A DNA stretch of 64,000 bases from Pontibacter deserti (GTDB lineage: Bacteria > Bacteroidota > Bacteroidia > Cytophagales > Hymenobacteraceae), in assembly GCF_023630255.1 (NCBI RefSeq), contig NZ_JALPRS010000001.1:1612001-1676000 (forward strand). Reading direction: 5' to 3'. The notes below the pieces were generated by a model that worked only from the letters and a program-made list of their open reading frames with translations, did no database searches and had not been told where the DNA came from. A program made the position numbers and the translations under genes. How positions within the stretch are numbered: the stretch's first letter is position 1; each line of letters starts with the position of its first letter. Below, piece by piece: positions 44,779-53,182 of this stretch.

Positions 44779-46071
44779 TTATACTCTCTTCAATTTAAAT
44801 TCAGGCTCTTGTAGTTCGCCCAGATTTATACTTCGATTAACACGAAACTGCGAGATGAAGAACAGGATCAGACCGAACGGCAAAAGTATACTTACTCCAA
44901 ATAGCAACTCGTTATAGTGTGGCATTGCTCCGAGTCCTGCCCAGTAAAAAATACCTTGCAAGAATAACAAGGCTTCGCTGCTAAAAAAGCCTAGTATAAA
45001 CAGGCCTATCCCCCACCGGCTTAGGGCTGTTTTAAAACTTAGCCAACCCTGCTGCACAAAAAAAGCAAGTATAAAAAAGCTGACGAACCCGATAAGCACC
45101 AGGTGCAGGTAACCGATTATGAAGTTGCGCAATTGATAAGCTAGATTTGCCATGTATGGGAATGTGGTAGTGAACTGCATCAGGGTTTTAAGTATAAAAG
45201 CGGTAGCTGCAAGTATAAGTATGGCCCGAGCCCAGTTGCCAAATAAACCCAGCAATTGCTTACGAATCGGCCAAAGTATAAACACCAGAATAGCCAAAGA
45301 AATTACCTGGGTCAGCGCTGCGACTCCACCTAAAAAGTAAACGATAGCATCCGGTTTTATCCAGAGCACAGACAGCAGGTAAGCAGGCAAACAGGCCCAG
45401 AACATCAGCCTGAAAAACAGCAAACTATACTTTACATTAAAGCTGATCTTATACTTCTCCAGTAACCAGAATAATAAGCCTAAGACTGCAAATGTGAGCC
45501 AGCCGTTGTACAGAAAATGCAGGTAAAAATAGATGGCATTATAGTATAGTTCGGTAAAGCTGTTACCTGTCGCCATGACCGGCCCCATACTCCAGGGCCC
45601 CAGCGACGAAAGCGCCAGGAAAAACAAGGCAGCCTTCACAAACCGGAACGACAAACTATAGGTACCAACACTTACTTTTGCAGTTTTGGCATCTTTCAGG
45701 AAGCGGTAAATAAACCAGTAGGTAAAGAGAATATGCACCGTAGAAAAAGTTATGGAAACTGCCCCATACCCCTGCACCGGAAAACTCAGTAACATGCCCA
45801 GCACCGCCCCCTGCGCCAGCCAGAATTGCCAGGTATACGTTTTCTTGCTCTGTAAATCTGCTGGCAAGTACGCATGCAAAAGTGCAATAAAAAGTGCCGG
45901 GTAAAGCCACCCAAGCAGCGCCACATGCGAGTGCGCGTGTAGCAGGAATTTATAGTTCAGCACAGTAACAGGTACTACAAATGTCCAGCGCAGCAACAGG
46001 CCCAACATGGCAATAAGCACCAGGTTGAGTAGTGCAGCTAAAAGCCAGTTTCTTTTTAAGTGCAGGTTCAA
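44779..46071 (-). CDS. Heme-copper-oxidase-like / NnrS-like 12-TM membrane protein
   Basis: 430 residues with about 12 hydrophobic segments. Histidines in FLLHAHSHVALLGWLYPALF, IYFYLHFLYNGWL and IIGYLHLVLIGFVSFF resemble heme-binding positions of the NnrS/CcoN-like group. It is distantly similar in style to the protein at 36697. It starts 33 nt after the thioredoxin-like gene and may share its promoter. Function unknown; NO-related role inferred from the island. Confidence 0.55.
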   Translation of the reverse strand: MNLHLKRNWLLAALLNLVLIAMLGLLLRWTFVVPVTVLNYKFLLHAHSHVALLGWLYPALFIALLHAYLPADLQSKKTYTWQFWLAQGAVLGMLLSFPVQGYGAVSITFSTVHILFTYWFIYRFLKDAKTAKVSVGTYSLSFRFVKAALFFLALSSLGPWSMGPVMATGNSFTELYYNAIYFYLHFLYNGWLTFAVLGLLFWLLEKYKISFNVKYSLLFFRLMFWACLPAYLLSVLWIKPDAIVYFLGGVAALTQVISLAILVFILWPIRKQLLGLFGNWARAILILAATAFILKTLMQFTTTFPYMANLAYQLRNFIIGYLHLVLIGFVSFFILAFFVQQGWLSFKTALSRWGIGLFILGFFSSEALLFLQGIFYWAGLGAMPHYNELLFGVSILLPFGLILFFISQFRVNRSINLGELQEPEFKLKRV

Positions 46072-46104
46072 GTATGCTGTTTTTCAGTTTTACGCAGCTG
46101 CAAA

Positions 46105-46734
46105 TTAAGCTATCGAAACTTGTTTTAAAACCTCAGAAATCAGCAAGTATAAATCCTGCTGCAACGCCTGGCTGCGGTCTTTGGCATACCACAATTGAAT
46201 TTGCTGCACCAGTTCGTCGTGGCTGACTTCCGGGTTTAGTGTCTTAAACTGTTTTACCTGTTCCTGAATAGCAGTCGGGCGTGGTCCCCAGGTAAATATA
46301 CGCTCGCCGGTTTCCGCATCTATACAAATTAATTTAGGTATAGACCGGCTGTTGTTTGTCAGGCAGGTATTCATCAGTTCGGGGTTCTCATCGCGGAGCA
46401 GCACAGTCAGAGTTATACCTGGTGTTTGCTCCGCTATGGCAGCAATGGCGGGTAACAGTTGAGCCCCGTCGCCGCACCAGCTTTCTACAAGTATAAGCCA
46501 GTTCCAGTTCACATTGTTTTGTGCCAACAGTTCATTAAGTTCTGGCTGTATTACAAATTGCTTTTCCACGCGCTTCATGCGCTGCTGGTTCAGTTTTGTA
46601 AAGTTTATTTTCTGCTCCGTCTGTTCATCGCCGGTTGTTTTGTTCAGGGCAATCAGTTCTTCGGTCAAGGCTTTAAATTGCTGGTACGTCATCGGGTTTA
46701 CCAGCTCGGTATAGTATGTTTCTGAAGGTATCAT
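46105..46734 (-). CDS. Thioredoxin-like protein with single-Cys active site
   Basis: 209 residues; an internal ATG at 46692 would remove 14. Thioredoxin-fold motif ILVESWCGDGAQLLP, where the second catalytic Cys is replaced (WCGD), then SIPKLICID with the cis-proline. This is typical of a Bacteroidota thioredoxin-family group. Lack of the second Cys makes simple disulfide oxidoreduction unlikely. It is divergent from norC across a region with two FNR-type sites. Confidence 0.82.
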   Translation of the reverse strand: MIPSETYYTELVNPMTYQQFKALTEELIALNKTTGDEQTEQKINFTKLNQQRMKRVEKQFVIQPELNELLAQNNVNWNWLILVESWCGDGAQLLPAIAAIAEQTPGITLTVLLRDENPELMNTCLTNNSRSIPKLICIDAETGERIFTWGPRPTAIQEQVKQFKTLNPEVSHDELVQQIQLWYAKDRSQALQQDLYLLISEVLKQVSIA

Positions 46735-46783
46735 AATTTGAGCATTTTAATGATGCAAGTATAGCATAAGCTGTTGATCCATA

Positions 46784-46801
46784 AAGTGATCCAAGTCACT
46801 T
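46784..46801. promoter_or_regulatory. Second FNR-type inverted repeat in the norC / thioredoxin intergenic region
   Basis: AAGTGA-TCCAAG-TCACTT, perfect 6-bp arms, core TGA-N6-TCA as in the other sites. It lies 50 nt upstream of the thioredoxin-like ATG at 46734 and does not have the 51.5-bp spacing to an obvious -7 box on either side. Confidence 0.5.
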
Positions 46802-46853
46802 ATGATAAGTATTTTATCTTCTTTTTACAGGGACTTCGGAATGATGATAATTA

Positions 46854-46919
46854 AATGATGCATGTCACTTTTGTGACTGACGATACTCATTTCAGGTAGT
46901 GACTAGTATAGGTAGCTTG
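46854..46919 (+). promoter_or_regulatory. FNR-type site and -7 element of norCB
   Basis: AATGATGCATGTCACTT at 46854-46870 has the TGA-N6-TCA core centred at 46861.5. TAGCTTG begins at 46913, exactly 51.5 bp downstream, as at nrdJ and nos. A further perfect repeat GTCAC-TTTT-GTGAC overlaps at 46864-46877. Confidence 0.65.
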
Positions 46920-46949
46920 CAGGATGTTACCATATTAAAGTTCCTGCCT

Positions 46950-47402
46950 ATGTTAGATCGTATCCTTGGTACAGCAATTGGAATCAAATGCATTTATGGT
47001 TGCCTTTTTATCTGCTTCCTGTTTTTTACTGCCTTTGTTTATACTGCCGAAGTACCGGATACTGCGCCTCTACCGCAACAGGAACTAGCCCTGCAGGGCA
47101 AACACATCTGGCAGAAACATAACTGCTCTGCGTGCCACCAGTTTTATGGGTTGGGTGGTTACATTGGCCCCGATGTTACAAATGTGATGTCTGCCAAGGG
47201 TAAGGGCGAAAGTTACGTGCGAGCTGTATTACAAAACGGTACAGCAACCATGCCTGATTTTAACTTAAGTGTAAAGGATGTGGATGCACTTGTAGCTTTT
47301 CTGATAGAAGCCGACAAAACAGGGAAATCGGGAAGAGAGCATTTCCTGGCCGATAACTTTGGTCAGATTCATCCTAAGAGGAAAAAGTCCCCACGCAACT
47401 AA
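46950..47402 (+). CDS. norC: Nitric oxide reductase cytochrome c subunit (NorC-like)
   Basis: 150 residues from ATG 46950, preferred over GTG 46899 because the predicted transcription start lies near 46923. One N-terminal membrane anchor (about 11-31) and one heme c motif CSACH at residues 59-63, with Met in ATMPDFNLS as probable second ligand. It passes electrons to NorB, whose gene starts 8 nt downstream. Its promoter has the FNR-type site shared with nrdJ and nos. Confidence 0.85.
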   Translation: MLDRILGTAIGIKCIYGCLFICFLFFTAFVYTAEVPDTAPLPQQELALQGKHIWQKHNCSACHQFYGLGGYIGPDVTNVMSAKGKGESYVRAVLQNGTATMPDFNLSVKDVDALVAFLIEADKTGKSGREHFLADNFGQIHPKRKKSPRN

Positions 47403-47410
47403 CCTAACAC

Positions 47411-48778
47411 ATGAACAGATCCATCGGGTTCTTGAGTATTGCCACTGGCCTTTGTTTCCTGGTAGCAGGCATTTTATTTGGCAGTCTAGGAGGTATCTTC
47501 TACCTGTTTCCGCAGGAACTCCGCGACCTCTTACCTTTTACCAAACTTCGCCCCCTGCACGTCTCGTCTGTTATTTTCTGGATACTATTTACAGCCATCG
47601 GTGGCTTATACTTATACCTGCCAAAGCATAAAACCAGGTTGGCAAACAAGCTGGGACTGGGGCAGTATCTGTTATTGTTAACGGCAGCTGTAGCTATACC
47701 TGGCTGCTACATAGCCGGCATTTTTGGTGGCCGCGAGTATTGGGAATACCCGCCCATACTTGGATTACTTATCGCAGCTTCTTTTATACTTCTAGGCATC
47801 AACTTTTATAAGAGCATCCGGCATAAACCTGCAAAAGAGCCCTGGCCTGTTTACCGCTGGATGTGGCTTTCCGGTATAGTGTTCTTTATACTTTCGTTTG
47901 CCGAATCTTACCTGTGGCTGTTGCCTTACTTTAAACAGAACCTGGTGCGTGACATGGCTGTGCAGTGGAAATCCTACGGTTCGCTGGTTGGTTCCTGGAA
48001 CATGCTGATAAACGGAAGCGCTCTGTTTGTGATGGAAAAAATCAGCGGTGATAAAACGACAGCCCGAAAACCCCTCACTTTTTTTATGTTCTTCCTGGGC
48101 TTGTTTAACCTCATGTTTAACTGGGGGCACCACATTTACAACCTGCCTGTCAGCAATATTATCCGGTATACGGCTTACCTCGTGAGCATGACCGAGCTGC
48201 TTATACTTGCCAAAATTATCTGGAACTGGCGCAGCAGCCTGAGCCAGGCACAAAAGTATAAACACATCCTATCTTACCGCTTCTTCACCGCTGCCGATAT
48301 CTGGATCTTGTTAAACCTGGTCATGGCTATCCTGATGTCGGTGCCGGCAATAAATCTTTACTCGCATGGCACGCACATTACCGTGGCTCACGCAATGGGT
48401 ACCACCATAGGCATTAATACCATGTTGTTGCTGGCATCGGTTTGTTATGCCTGCAGCCGCTTTTTTGGTGATTTCAGTCAGCCTAAACTGAAACTATTGA
48501 ACAGGGGTTTATACCTGAGCAATGCTTCACTACTTATTTTCTGGGTAGCCCTGATAGGTGCAGGTATAGGGAAAGCCATACTTCAGACTGATAACCCGGA
48601 TCTTCCGCATGCCATCCTCATGCAGCAACTTATACCTTGGTTCATCGGCTTTGCAATGTCTGGTTTAGGGGTGGCAACAGGTATTGTACTTATGGTATGG
48701 CCACTTCTTACTACTATCCTGAAACTCAAAAAACTACCCCATCCCGAACAACCTCAACGGCATTTACAGCCTTTATAA
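47411..48778 (+). CDS. norB: Divergent nitric oxide reductase large subunit (NorB-like)
   Basis: 455 residues, about 12 membrane segments, typical NorB length. It retains RPLHVSSVIFW (His50), NWGHHIYNLP (His240-241) and YSHGTHITVAHAM (His327). A gapless comparison from memory with cNorB puts Tyr189, Val193 and Asn197 where the FeB histidine and two glutamates of HLWVEGVWE would be, and Met329 where the low-spin heme histidine would be. It may belong to one of the non-classical NOR groups. It reduces NO to N2O by inference from norC pairing and nos neighbours. Confidence 0.75.
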   Translation: MNRSIGFLSIATGLCFLVAGILFGSLGGIFYLFPQELRDLLPFTKLRPLHVSSVIFWILFTAIGGLYLYLPKHKTRLANKLGLGQYLLLLTAAVAIPGCYIAGIFGGREYWEYPPILGLLIAASFILLGINFYKSIRHKPAKEPWPVYRWMWLSGIVFFILSFAESYLWLLPYFKQNLVRDMAVQWKSYGSLVGSWNMLINGSALFVMEKISGDKTTARKPLTFFMFFLGLFNLMFNWGHHIYNLPVSNIIRYTAYLVSMTELLILAKIIWNWRSSLSQAQKYKHILSYRFFTAADIWILLNLVMAILMSVPAINLYSHGTHITVAHAMGTTIGINTMLLLASVCYACSRFFGDFSQPKLKLLNRGLYLSNASLLIFWVALIGAGIGKAILQTDNPDLPHAILMQQLIPWFIGFAMSGLGVATGIVLMVWPLLTTILKLKKLPHPEQPQRHLQPL

Positions 48779-48780
48779 CC

Positions 48781-49977
48781 ATGGATAATACGATAGTACA
48801 ACAACCAATCCGCCACTTCGACCCTGAAAACCTGCAAGTGGCTTTCTGTACCAAAACTAATGAAGAGTTAATACTGGCCAACTTCCTATTTACCATGATG
48901 GGCAAACCGGCACTGGTAAAACTGGGTGGTGTAGCAACCAACTGGGGGCTAAAACTGGGCCTGCCAATTAAGGGGCTGATACGGAAAACAATTTACAGGC
49001 ATTTTTGCGGTGGCGAGACCGTGCAGGAAGCTCAGGCCGTAGTTGCCAGGCTGGCTGCAGCCCGTGTACATACTGTGCTTGATTATGCCGCCGAAGCGCA
49101 GGAAAATGAAGCGGGTTTTGATGCCGTGCGCGACGAGATACTGCGCAACATTGTCCTTGCCGATAAACTCAAATCCTTCTCTTACCTGAGTATAAAGCTG
49201 ACAGGTATAGGCCACAAGGATATCTTCGAGAAATTACAGGAAAACAAATCGCTTACACAGGCAGAACAGCATGCTTATGCCAGAACGGAACAGCGCCTGG
49301 ATGCTGTTTGCAGCGCCGTTGCCAAAGCCGACCTTACCCTGTACATTGATGCCGAAGAAAGCTGGATGCAGGACCCAATGGATAAGCTGGCTGAACAGAT
49401 GATGTACAAGTATAACCAGGCTCGTGCCGTTATCTTTAACACCCTCCAAATGTACCGCACCGACCGTATTGCTTACCTGCAGGCCTGCCTGAAACGTTGC
49501 GCTGCTGCCGGTGTAATAGCAGGTATAAAAATAGTGCGCGGCGCCTACCTGGAGAAAGAGCAGGAACGTTCCCGGAAGTATAACTACCCTTGCCCGGTGT
49601 TTACGGTGAAAGCTGACACAGACCAGAGCTTTAACCAGGCTATAGACATTACCCTGAACCACCTGCACCAGGCAGAACTGTGTGCCGCTACGCACAACGA
49701 GTACAGCACGACTTACCTGACCAAGCGAATCCGGAAAGATAACATTGAGAACCAGCAGAAACGTATTCATTTTTCGCAACTGTACGGCATGAGCGACAAC
49801 CTGACCTTTAACCTGGCTGATGCTGGTTTTAATGCATCCAAGTATGTGCCTTATGGCGATGTGGCCACAGCTGTTCCTTACCTGATTAGGAGAGCGGAAG
49901 AGAATACGTCCATAGCCGGACAAATGGGTCGTGAGTTAAACATGTTACAGCAAGAACTGCGCCGGCGTAAACTATAA
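48781..49977 (+). CDS. Proline dehydrogenase family protein
   Basis: 398 residues from ATG 48781, which follows the norB stop by 2 nt; an upstream in-frame ATG lies inside norB and is not needed. FAD-barrel motifs include YLSIKLTGIG, LYIDAEESWMQDPMD, GIKIVRGAYLEKEQERS, ATHNEYSTTYL and RRAEENTSIAGQMGREL. It oxidises proline to pyrroline-5-carboxylate and passes electrons to quinone. Placement directly after norCB is unusual and suggests co-expression; it ends at a terminator. Confidence 0.9.
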   Translation: MDNTIVQQPIRHFDPENLQVAFCTKTNEELILANFLFTMMGKPALVKLGGVATNWGLKLGLPIKGLIRKTIYRHFCGGETVQEAQAVVARLAAARVHTVLDYAAEAQENEAGFDAVRDEILRNIVLADKLKSFSYLSIKLTGIGHKDIFEKLQENKSLTQAEQHAYARTEQRLDAVCSAVAKADLTLYIDAEESWMQDPMDKLAEQMMYKYNQARAVIFNTLQMYRTDRIAYLQACLKRCAAAGVIAGIKIVRGAYLEKEQERSRKYNYPCPVFTVKADTDQSFNQAIDITLNHLHQAELCAATHNEYSTTYLTKRIRKDNIENQQKRIHFSQLYGMSDNLTFNLADAGFNASKYVPYGDVATAVPYLIRRAEENTSIAGQMGRELNMLQQELRRRKL

Positions 49978-49999
49978 AATCAATATGAATCATACTTTT

Positions 50000-50040
50000 G
50001 GACCTGATAGTAATCAGCTACTATTAGGTCCATTTGCTTT
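50000..50040 (+). terminator. Intrinsic terminator of norCB-proline dehydrogenase
   Basis: Stem GGACCTGATAGTA (50000-50012) with TACTATTAGGTCC (50019-50031), one mismatch, 6-nt loop, then a T-rich stretch. Confidence 0.75.
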
Positions 50041-50122
50041 GTTTTAAATCTAATGCCTTGGCTTTTTATGTAACTCACACACCTACAGCACGTTTTTATA
50101 GCTTAACCAAAAAATTTAAACT

Positions 50123-50335
50123 ATGAAAAAGCTATTAATCATATCATTAGGACTGTTTATTTTTGGCTGCAACTCAAATACAGGCAACGATGACGAACAT
50201 GCTACAAGCGAAGAAAACATTGAAGTAGGATCTGGGGAAGAAGTATCACCTCAACTGGAAACTACCCGCGACTCTGCCAGTATGGAGGTAGATACGGTTT
50301 CATCTTCAACCGAAATAGACCAGCAACAACAATAA
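50123..50335 (+). CDS. Small acidic lipoprotein, hypothetical
   Basis: 70 residues. Signal with lipobox LFIFGC (Cys16), followed by a Glu/Ser/Thr-rich, low-complexity mature part ending in a Gln run. No recognised domain. It lies between the norCB terminator and the convergent end of the nos operon. A role is not assigned. Confidence 0.6.
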   Translation: MKKLLIISLGLFIFGCNSNTGNDDEHATSEENIEVGSGEEVSPQLETTRDSASMEVDTVSSSTEIDQQQQ

Positions 50336-50361
50336 GCAGTATCTCAGTTTTTCAAAAAACA

Positions 50362-50389
50362 AGAGCGCAGAACATAGATTCTGCGCTCT
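50362..50389 (-). terminator. Intrinsic terminator of the nos operon
   Basis: Stem AGAGCGCAGAA (50362-50372) with TTCTGCGCTCT (50379-50389), 6-nt loop. On the minus strand a TTGTTTTTTG run follows, so it ends transcription after nosY. Confidence 0.8.
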
Positions 50390-50442
50390 AAAAAATCACC
50401 AAAACACCTACTATTCTTAAATGCTATAACTGGTGGTTTATA

Positions 50443-51210
50443 CTACAGATCCCGTCTTGAGAAGATCCTCCTGGAACTCATAAAAGGAACGATCACCCAC
50501 ACCAGCAACAAACCAAAGGCCAGCCCTATACCCCACAAATTACCCAGCAAACTCTTATAAAGGGCACCGGTGTAACCCATCAGTGCCGATACATCCAGGT
50601 TCAGCAATACAATTATTCTGCCCAGATCTATCGGGTTCAGGGCTGTTAAAGCTAGTGTTGCATTCTCGAGTGGGTAATCGCTGAAGGAATAAAGTATAAA
50701 CAGTACAATGCCATCATATATCAGGGCAAAGTAAAACCACAGCAGCAGTGCTATACCTATACCTTTGGCTTTATCACGGGTAATAACAGATGCCAGGAAC
50801 GCCATCGCCACAAAAATGAACGTTATGAACACGCCTGTAAGCACCAGGTATAAACCGGTTATACTTGCTCCAAAAAGCAGCATCGGCACGCCCACGCCAA
50901 GTATAAAAGCCCCCGAAAGCGAACAAGCCACGCCCAGGTACTCGCTCATAAATATCTTTTTACGGTTGATAGGCTGCGCTACCAGCAGTTCCATAAACTC
51001 ATAGGAGTTGTAAAAGTGCGTAGTGGCAAAAACGATACTGATCAGCGGCACGGTAAGCAGTACAATGTTCAGCAGGCTAAGTATAGCTTTATCCGGGTTG
51101 CCGCCCAGGTTAAATAACCCGATAGTAAGCAACAACAGGAACAAAGTATAAGCCACTATAATCTTGTTCCGGATGATGTCGTAGAAAACGTATTTGATGA
51201 TCTTGTTCAT
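50443..51210 (-). CDS. nosY: NosY, ABC-2 type permease of the Nos maturation transporter
   Basis: 255 residues with six membrane segments, ABC-2 type. It starts 3 nt after nosF and is the last gene of the nos operon before a terminator. NosDFY builds the CuZ centre of NosZ by moving a copper or sulfur species, with NosF as ATPase and NosD as periplasmic partner. The call rests on position and fold. Confidence 0.88.
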   Translation of the reverse strand: MNKIIKYVFYDIIRNKIIVAYTLFLLLLTIGLFNLGGNPDKAILSLLNIVLLTVPLISIVFATTHFYNSYEFMELLVAQPINRKKIFMSEYLGVACSLSGAFILGVGVPMLLFGASITGLYLVLTGVFITFIFVAMAFLASVITRDKAKGIGIALLLWFYFALIYDGIVLFILYSFSDYPLENATLALTALNPIDLGRIIVLLNLDVSALMGYTGALYKSLLGNLWGIGLAFGLLLVWVIVPFMSSRRIFSRRDL

Positions 51211-51213
51211 GGC

Positions 51214-51921
51214 TTAGTCCTCCTCGTTCAGAATTTTGGCAATGGCGCGGCTCAGGCGTTCTTCGTTTGTCTGAGCTTTAATATCGGCGATGGTATCATG
51301 GAATTTCACCTGCCCGTCTACCATACACATCACTTCATCGGCTACCTCCTCTACTTCACTCATAATATGTGATGTGATCAGGATCAGCTTCCCTTTCTTC
51401 TTCTCTTTCAGAATTTTACTTTTCAGTATTTCTGCTGAGATCGGGTCCAGGCCGGCAGTAGGTTCATCGAGGATCAGGATCTTCGGATCGAACATAAAGG
51501 CAAGGGCGGCGCTTACTTTTTGCTTCGTCCCCCCAGATAAAGCCCCCATCCGTTTTTCATACATATCCTTTAAACCATAAAGCCCGATCAGTTCTTCATC
51601 TACCTGCTTCACATCTTTGCGTATGTCTCGTATCATGTCGATCACTTGGCGGATCTTCATGTTTTCGGGGTAACGGCCTATCTGCGGCATATACCCTATC
51701 TGACTGCGGTAGGCGTGTTCTTTAAGTATACTTTTACCACTAATTTTAATATCACCCCCATCAGGTAGCACCATACCAAGCATACACTTTATCATGGTGG
51801 TTTTACCGGAGCCATTAGGCCCAATGACCGACACTACTTTTCCGGGATCGAAGCTGACACTAACGCCACCCAGCACCTGCAGCTTACCGTACGACTTGCG
51901 TAAGTTTTCTATTGTTATCAT
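51214..51921 (-). CDS. nosF: NosF, ATP-binding protein of the Nos maturation transporter
   Basis: 235 residues. Walker A SVIGPNGSGKTTMIKCMLG, signature GALSGGTKQKVSAALAF, Walker B KILILDEPTAGLDP and switch His in LITSHIMSEVEE. Its start overlaps nosD by 38 nt, an unusually long overlap that points to tight coupling. Energises NosY. Confidence 0.92.
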   Translation of the reverse strand: MITIENLRKSYGKLQVLGGVSVSFDPGKVVSVIGPNGSGKTTMIKCMLGMVLPDGGDIKISGKSILKEHAYRSQIGYMPQIGRYPENMKIRQVIDMIRDIRKDVKQVDEELIGLYGLKDMYEKRMGALSGGTKQKVSAALAFMFDPKILILDEPTAGLDPISAEILKSKILKEKKKGKLILITSHIMSEVEEVADEVMCMVDGQVKFHDTIADIKAQTNEERLSRAIAKILNEED

Positions 51922-53182
51922 AATTTATCTTCTTCATCATTGGCTGCTCGTCGAGCAGACTCTCAGGTATAAAGCTTGGCATCACCTTCTCAATATTGTC
52001 CATCAGGTCAACCATAAAACTGCGCATAAACATTACAGAAGGCGGCACTTTCTCTACCAACATCGAGTATAAGCTAACCGGACGGTACGACACATCTCCT
52101 ACTCTGTCTTTGTTCAGGTCGTAGCCGCTATACTTGTCCCAGTAGTTGTTCTCGAACAGGTTCATAGTTGGGGTACCGTTCGTACTCACATCAAAAGAAT
52201 TGCCTGTAAAGTTGTTCAGCTTAAAGGTATCCTCAATGCAGCTGCTCAGGAGCCTGATCGCCCAGCCGTTTTTATCAAATTCGTTTCTCTGTATATCCAG
52301 CCGGCTGGAGCTTTCCATGTAAATGCCAGTGGTGTTTCTGCGGAATGTGTTGTGGTAAATTACGCTGTTTGTGATCTCTTTCAGCAGCAGACCATACGCG
52401 GCAGCGCCCCAGTTACCCTCAAAAGTGTTGTGCTCCATCCGGATGTTACGTGTATACATTACAGCCACTCCCGCCCCATTTTTACGGAAAGTGTTGTGCG
52501 TGTACACGTTGCCGTCCGAAAACATAAAGTGCAGCCCGTAACGCAGGTTGTTCTGGCTCAGGTTATTCTTCACTTCGCTGTCCTTTACAAACTCCAGGTA
52601 AATACCATCGCGGTGGCCATTTACTTTGTTATTGCTGATAACCGCATTGTTGCAGTACCACAGATGGATAGCATTACCCAAAGCCGATTCATTTAACCCG
52701 GTTACATCTTTACCCGACACTATATTCCCTTTGATTACACAGTTTTCTGAGTTTTGCAGGTAGATGCCGAAGTACGTATTAAGTATAGTATTATTAAGTA
52801 TGCGGATATTGTTACGTTCCACCACGCGTATAGCAGCATCATCCTGACGGTAGCTGGTGGCAATGTTTTTTATGGTAAGGCCCTCTATAGTTACATTGTC
52901 GGCTACAACTGTAAATACCTGGCCTTTATAGTTTCCATCAATTACCGGCTTGTTCTGGCCTAGTATTGTGATTGGCTTATCGATTACAATTCCATGCTCC
53001 TTGTACACTCCCTTCTGGATCAGTACGGTATCGCCTGGTTTAGCTTTTTTTACCGCCTGTTTTACCGAAGTATAGGTACAGGTTTTACACACTTTAAGCG
53101 TACTGCCGAAGGCAACATTAGCCCACAGCAGCAACACCGAAGTGCTTACTATAAGAAAAATATTTTTACTCAGGTTTTTCAT
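51884..53182 (-). CDS. nosD: NosD, periplasmic beta-helix copper-site assembly protein
   Basis: 432 residues. Sec signal to about residue 26, then a parallel beta-helix of CASH/NosD repeats (NNIRILNNTILNTYFGIYLQ style, with NxxxxN ladders, about 60-350). It starts 17 nt inside the nosL end and overlaps nosF. It works with NosFY to assemble CuZ in NosZ. Length and repeats fit the family. Confidence 0.93.
   Translation of the reverse strand: MKNLSKNIFLIVSTSVLLLWANVAFGSTLKVCKTCTYTSVKQAVKKAKPGDTVLIQKGVYKEHGIVIDKPITILGQNKPVIDGNYKGQVFTVVADNVTIEGLTIKNIATSYRQDDAAIRVVERNNIRILNNTILNTYFGIYLQNSENCVIKGNIVSGKDVTGLNESALGNAIHLWYCNNAVISNNKVNGHRDGIYLEFVKDSEVKNNLSQNNLRYGLHFMFSDGNVYTHNTFRKNGAGVAVMYTRNIRMEHNTFEGNWGAAAYGLLLKEITNSVIYHNTFRRNTTGIYMESSSRLDIQRNEFDKNGWAIRLLSSCIEDTFKLNNFTGNSFDVSTNGTPTMNLFENNYWDKYSGYDLNKDRVGDVSYRPVSLYSMLVEKVPPSVMFMRSFMVDLMDNIEKVMPSFIPESLLDEQPMMKKINYDNNRKLTQVVR

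Noticed and set aside
46899-46949. GTG start of norC at 46899
   Set aside because: The predicted -7 box (46913-46919) would lie inside the coding sequence; ATG 46950 gives a normal membrane anchor and fits the promoter geometry.
48637-48780. Longer start of proline dehydrogenase inside norB
   Set aside because: The extra 48 residues are out-of-frame norB sequence; ATG 48781 immediately follows the norB stop and gives a normal family start.
49234-49923. 229-residue minus-strand ORF opposite proline dehydrogenase
   Set aside because: Antisense shadow of a well-supported gene; no signal, domain or leader.
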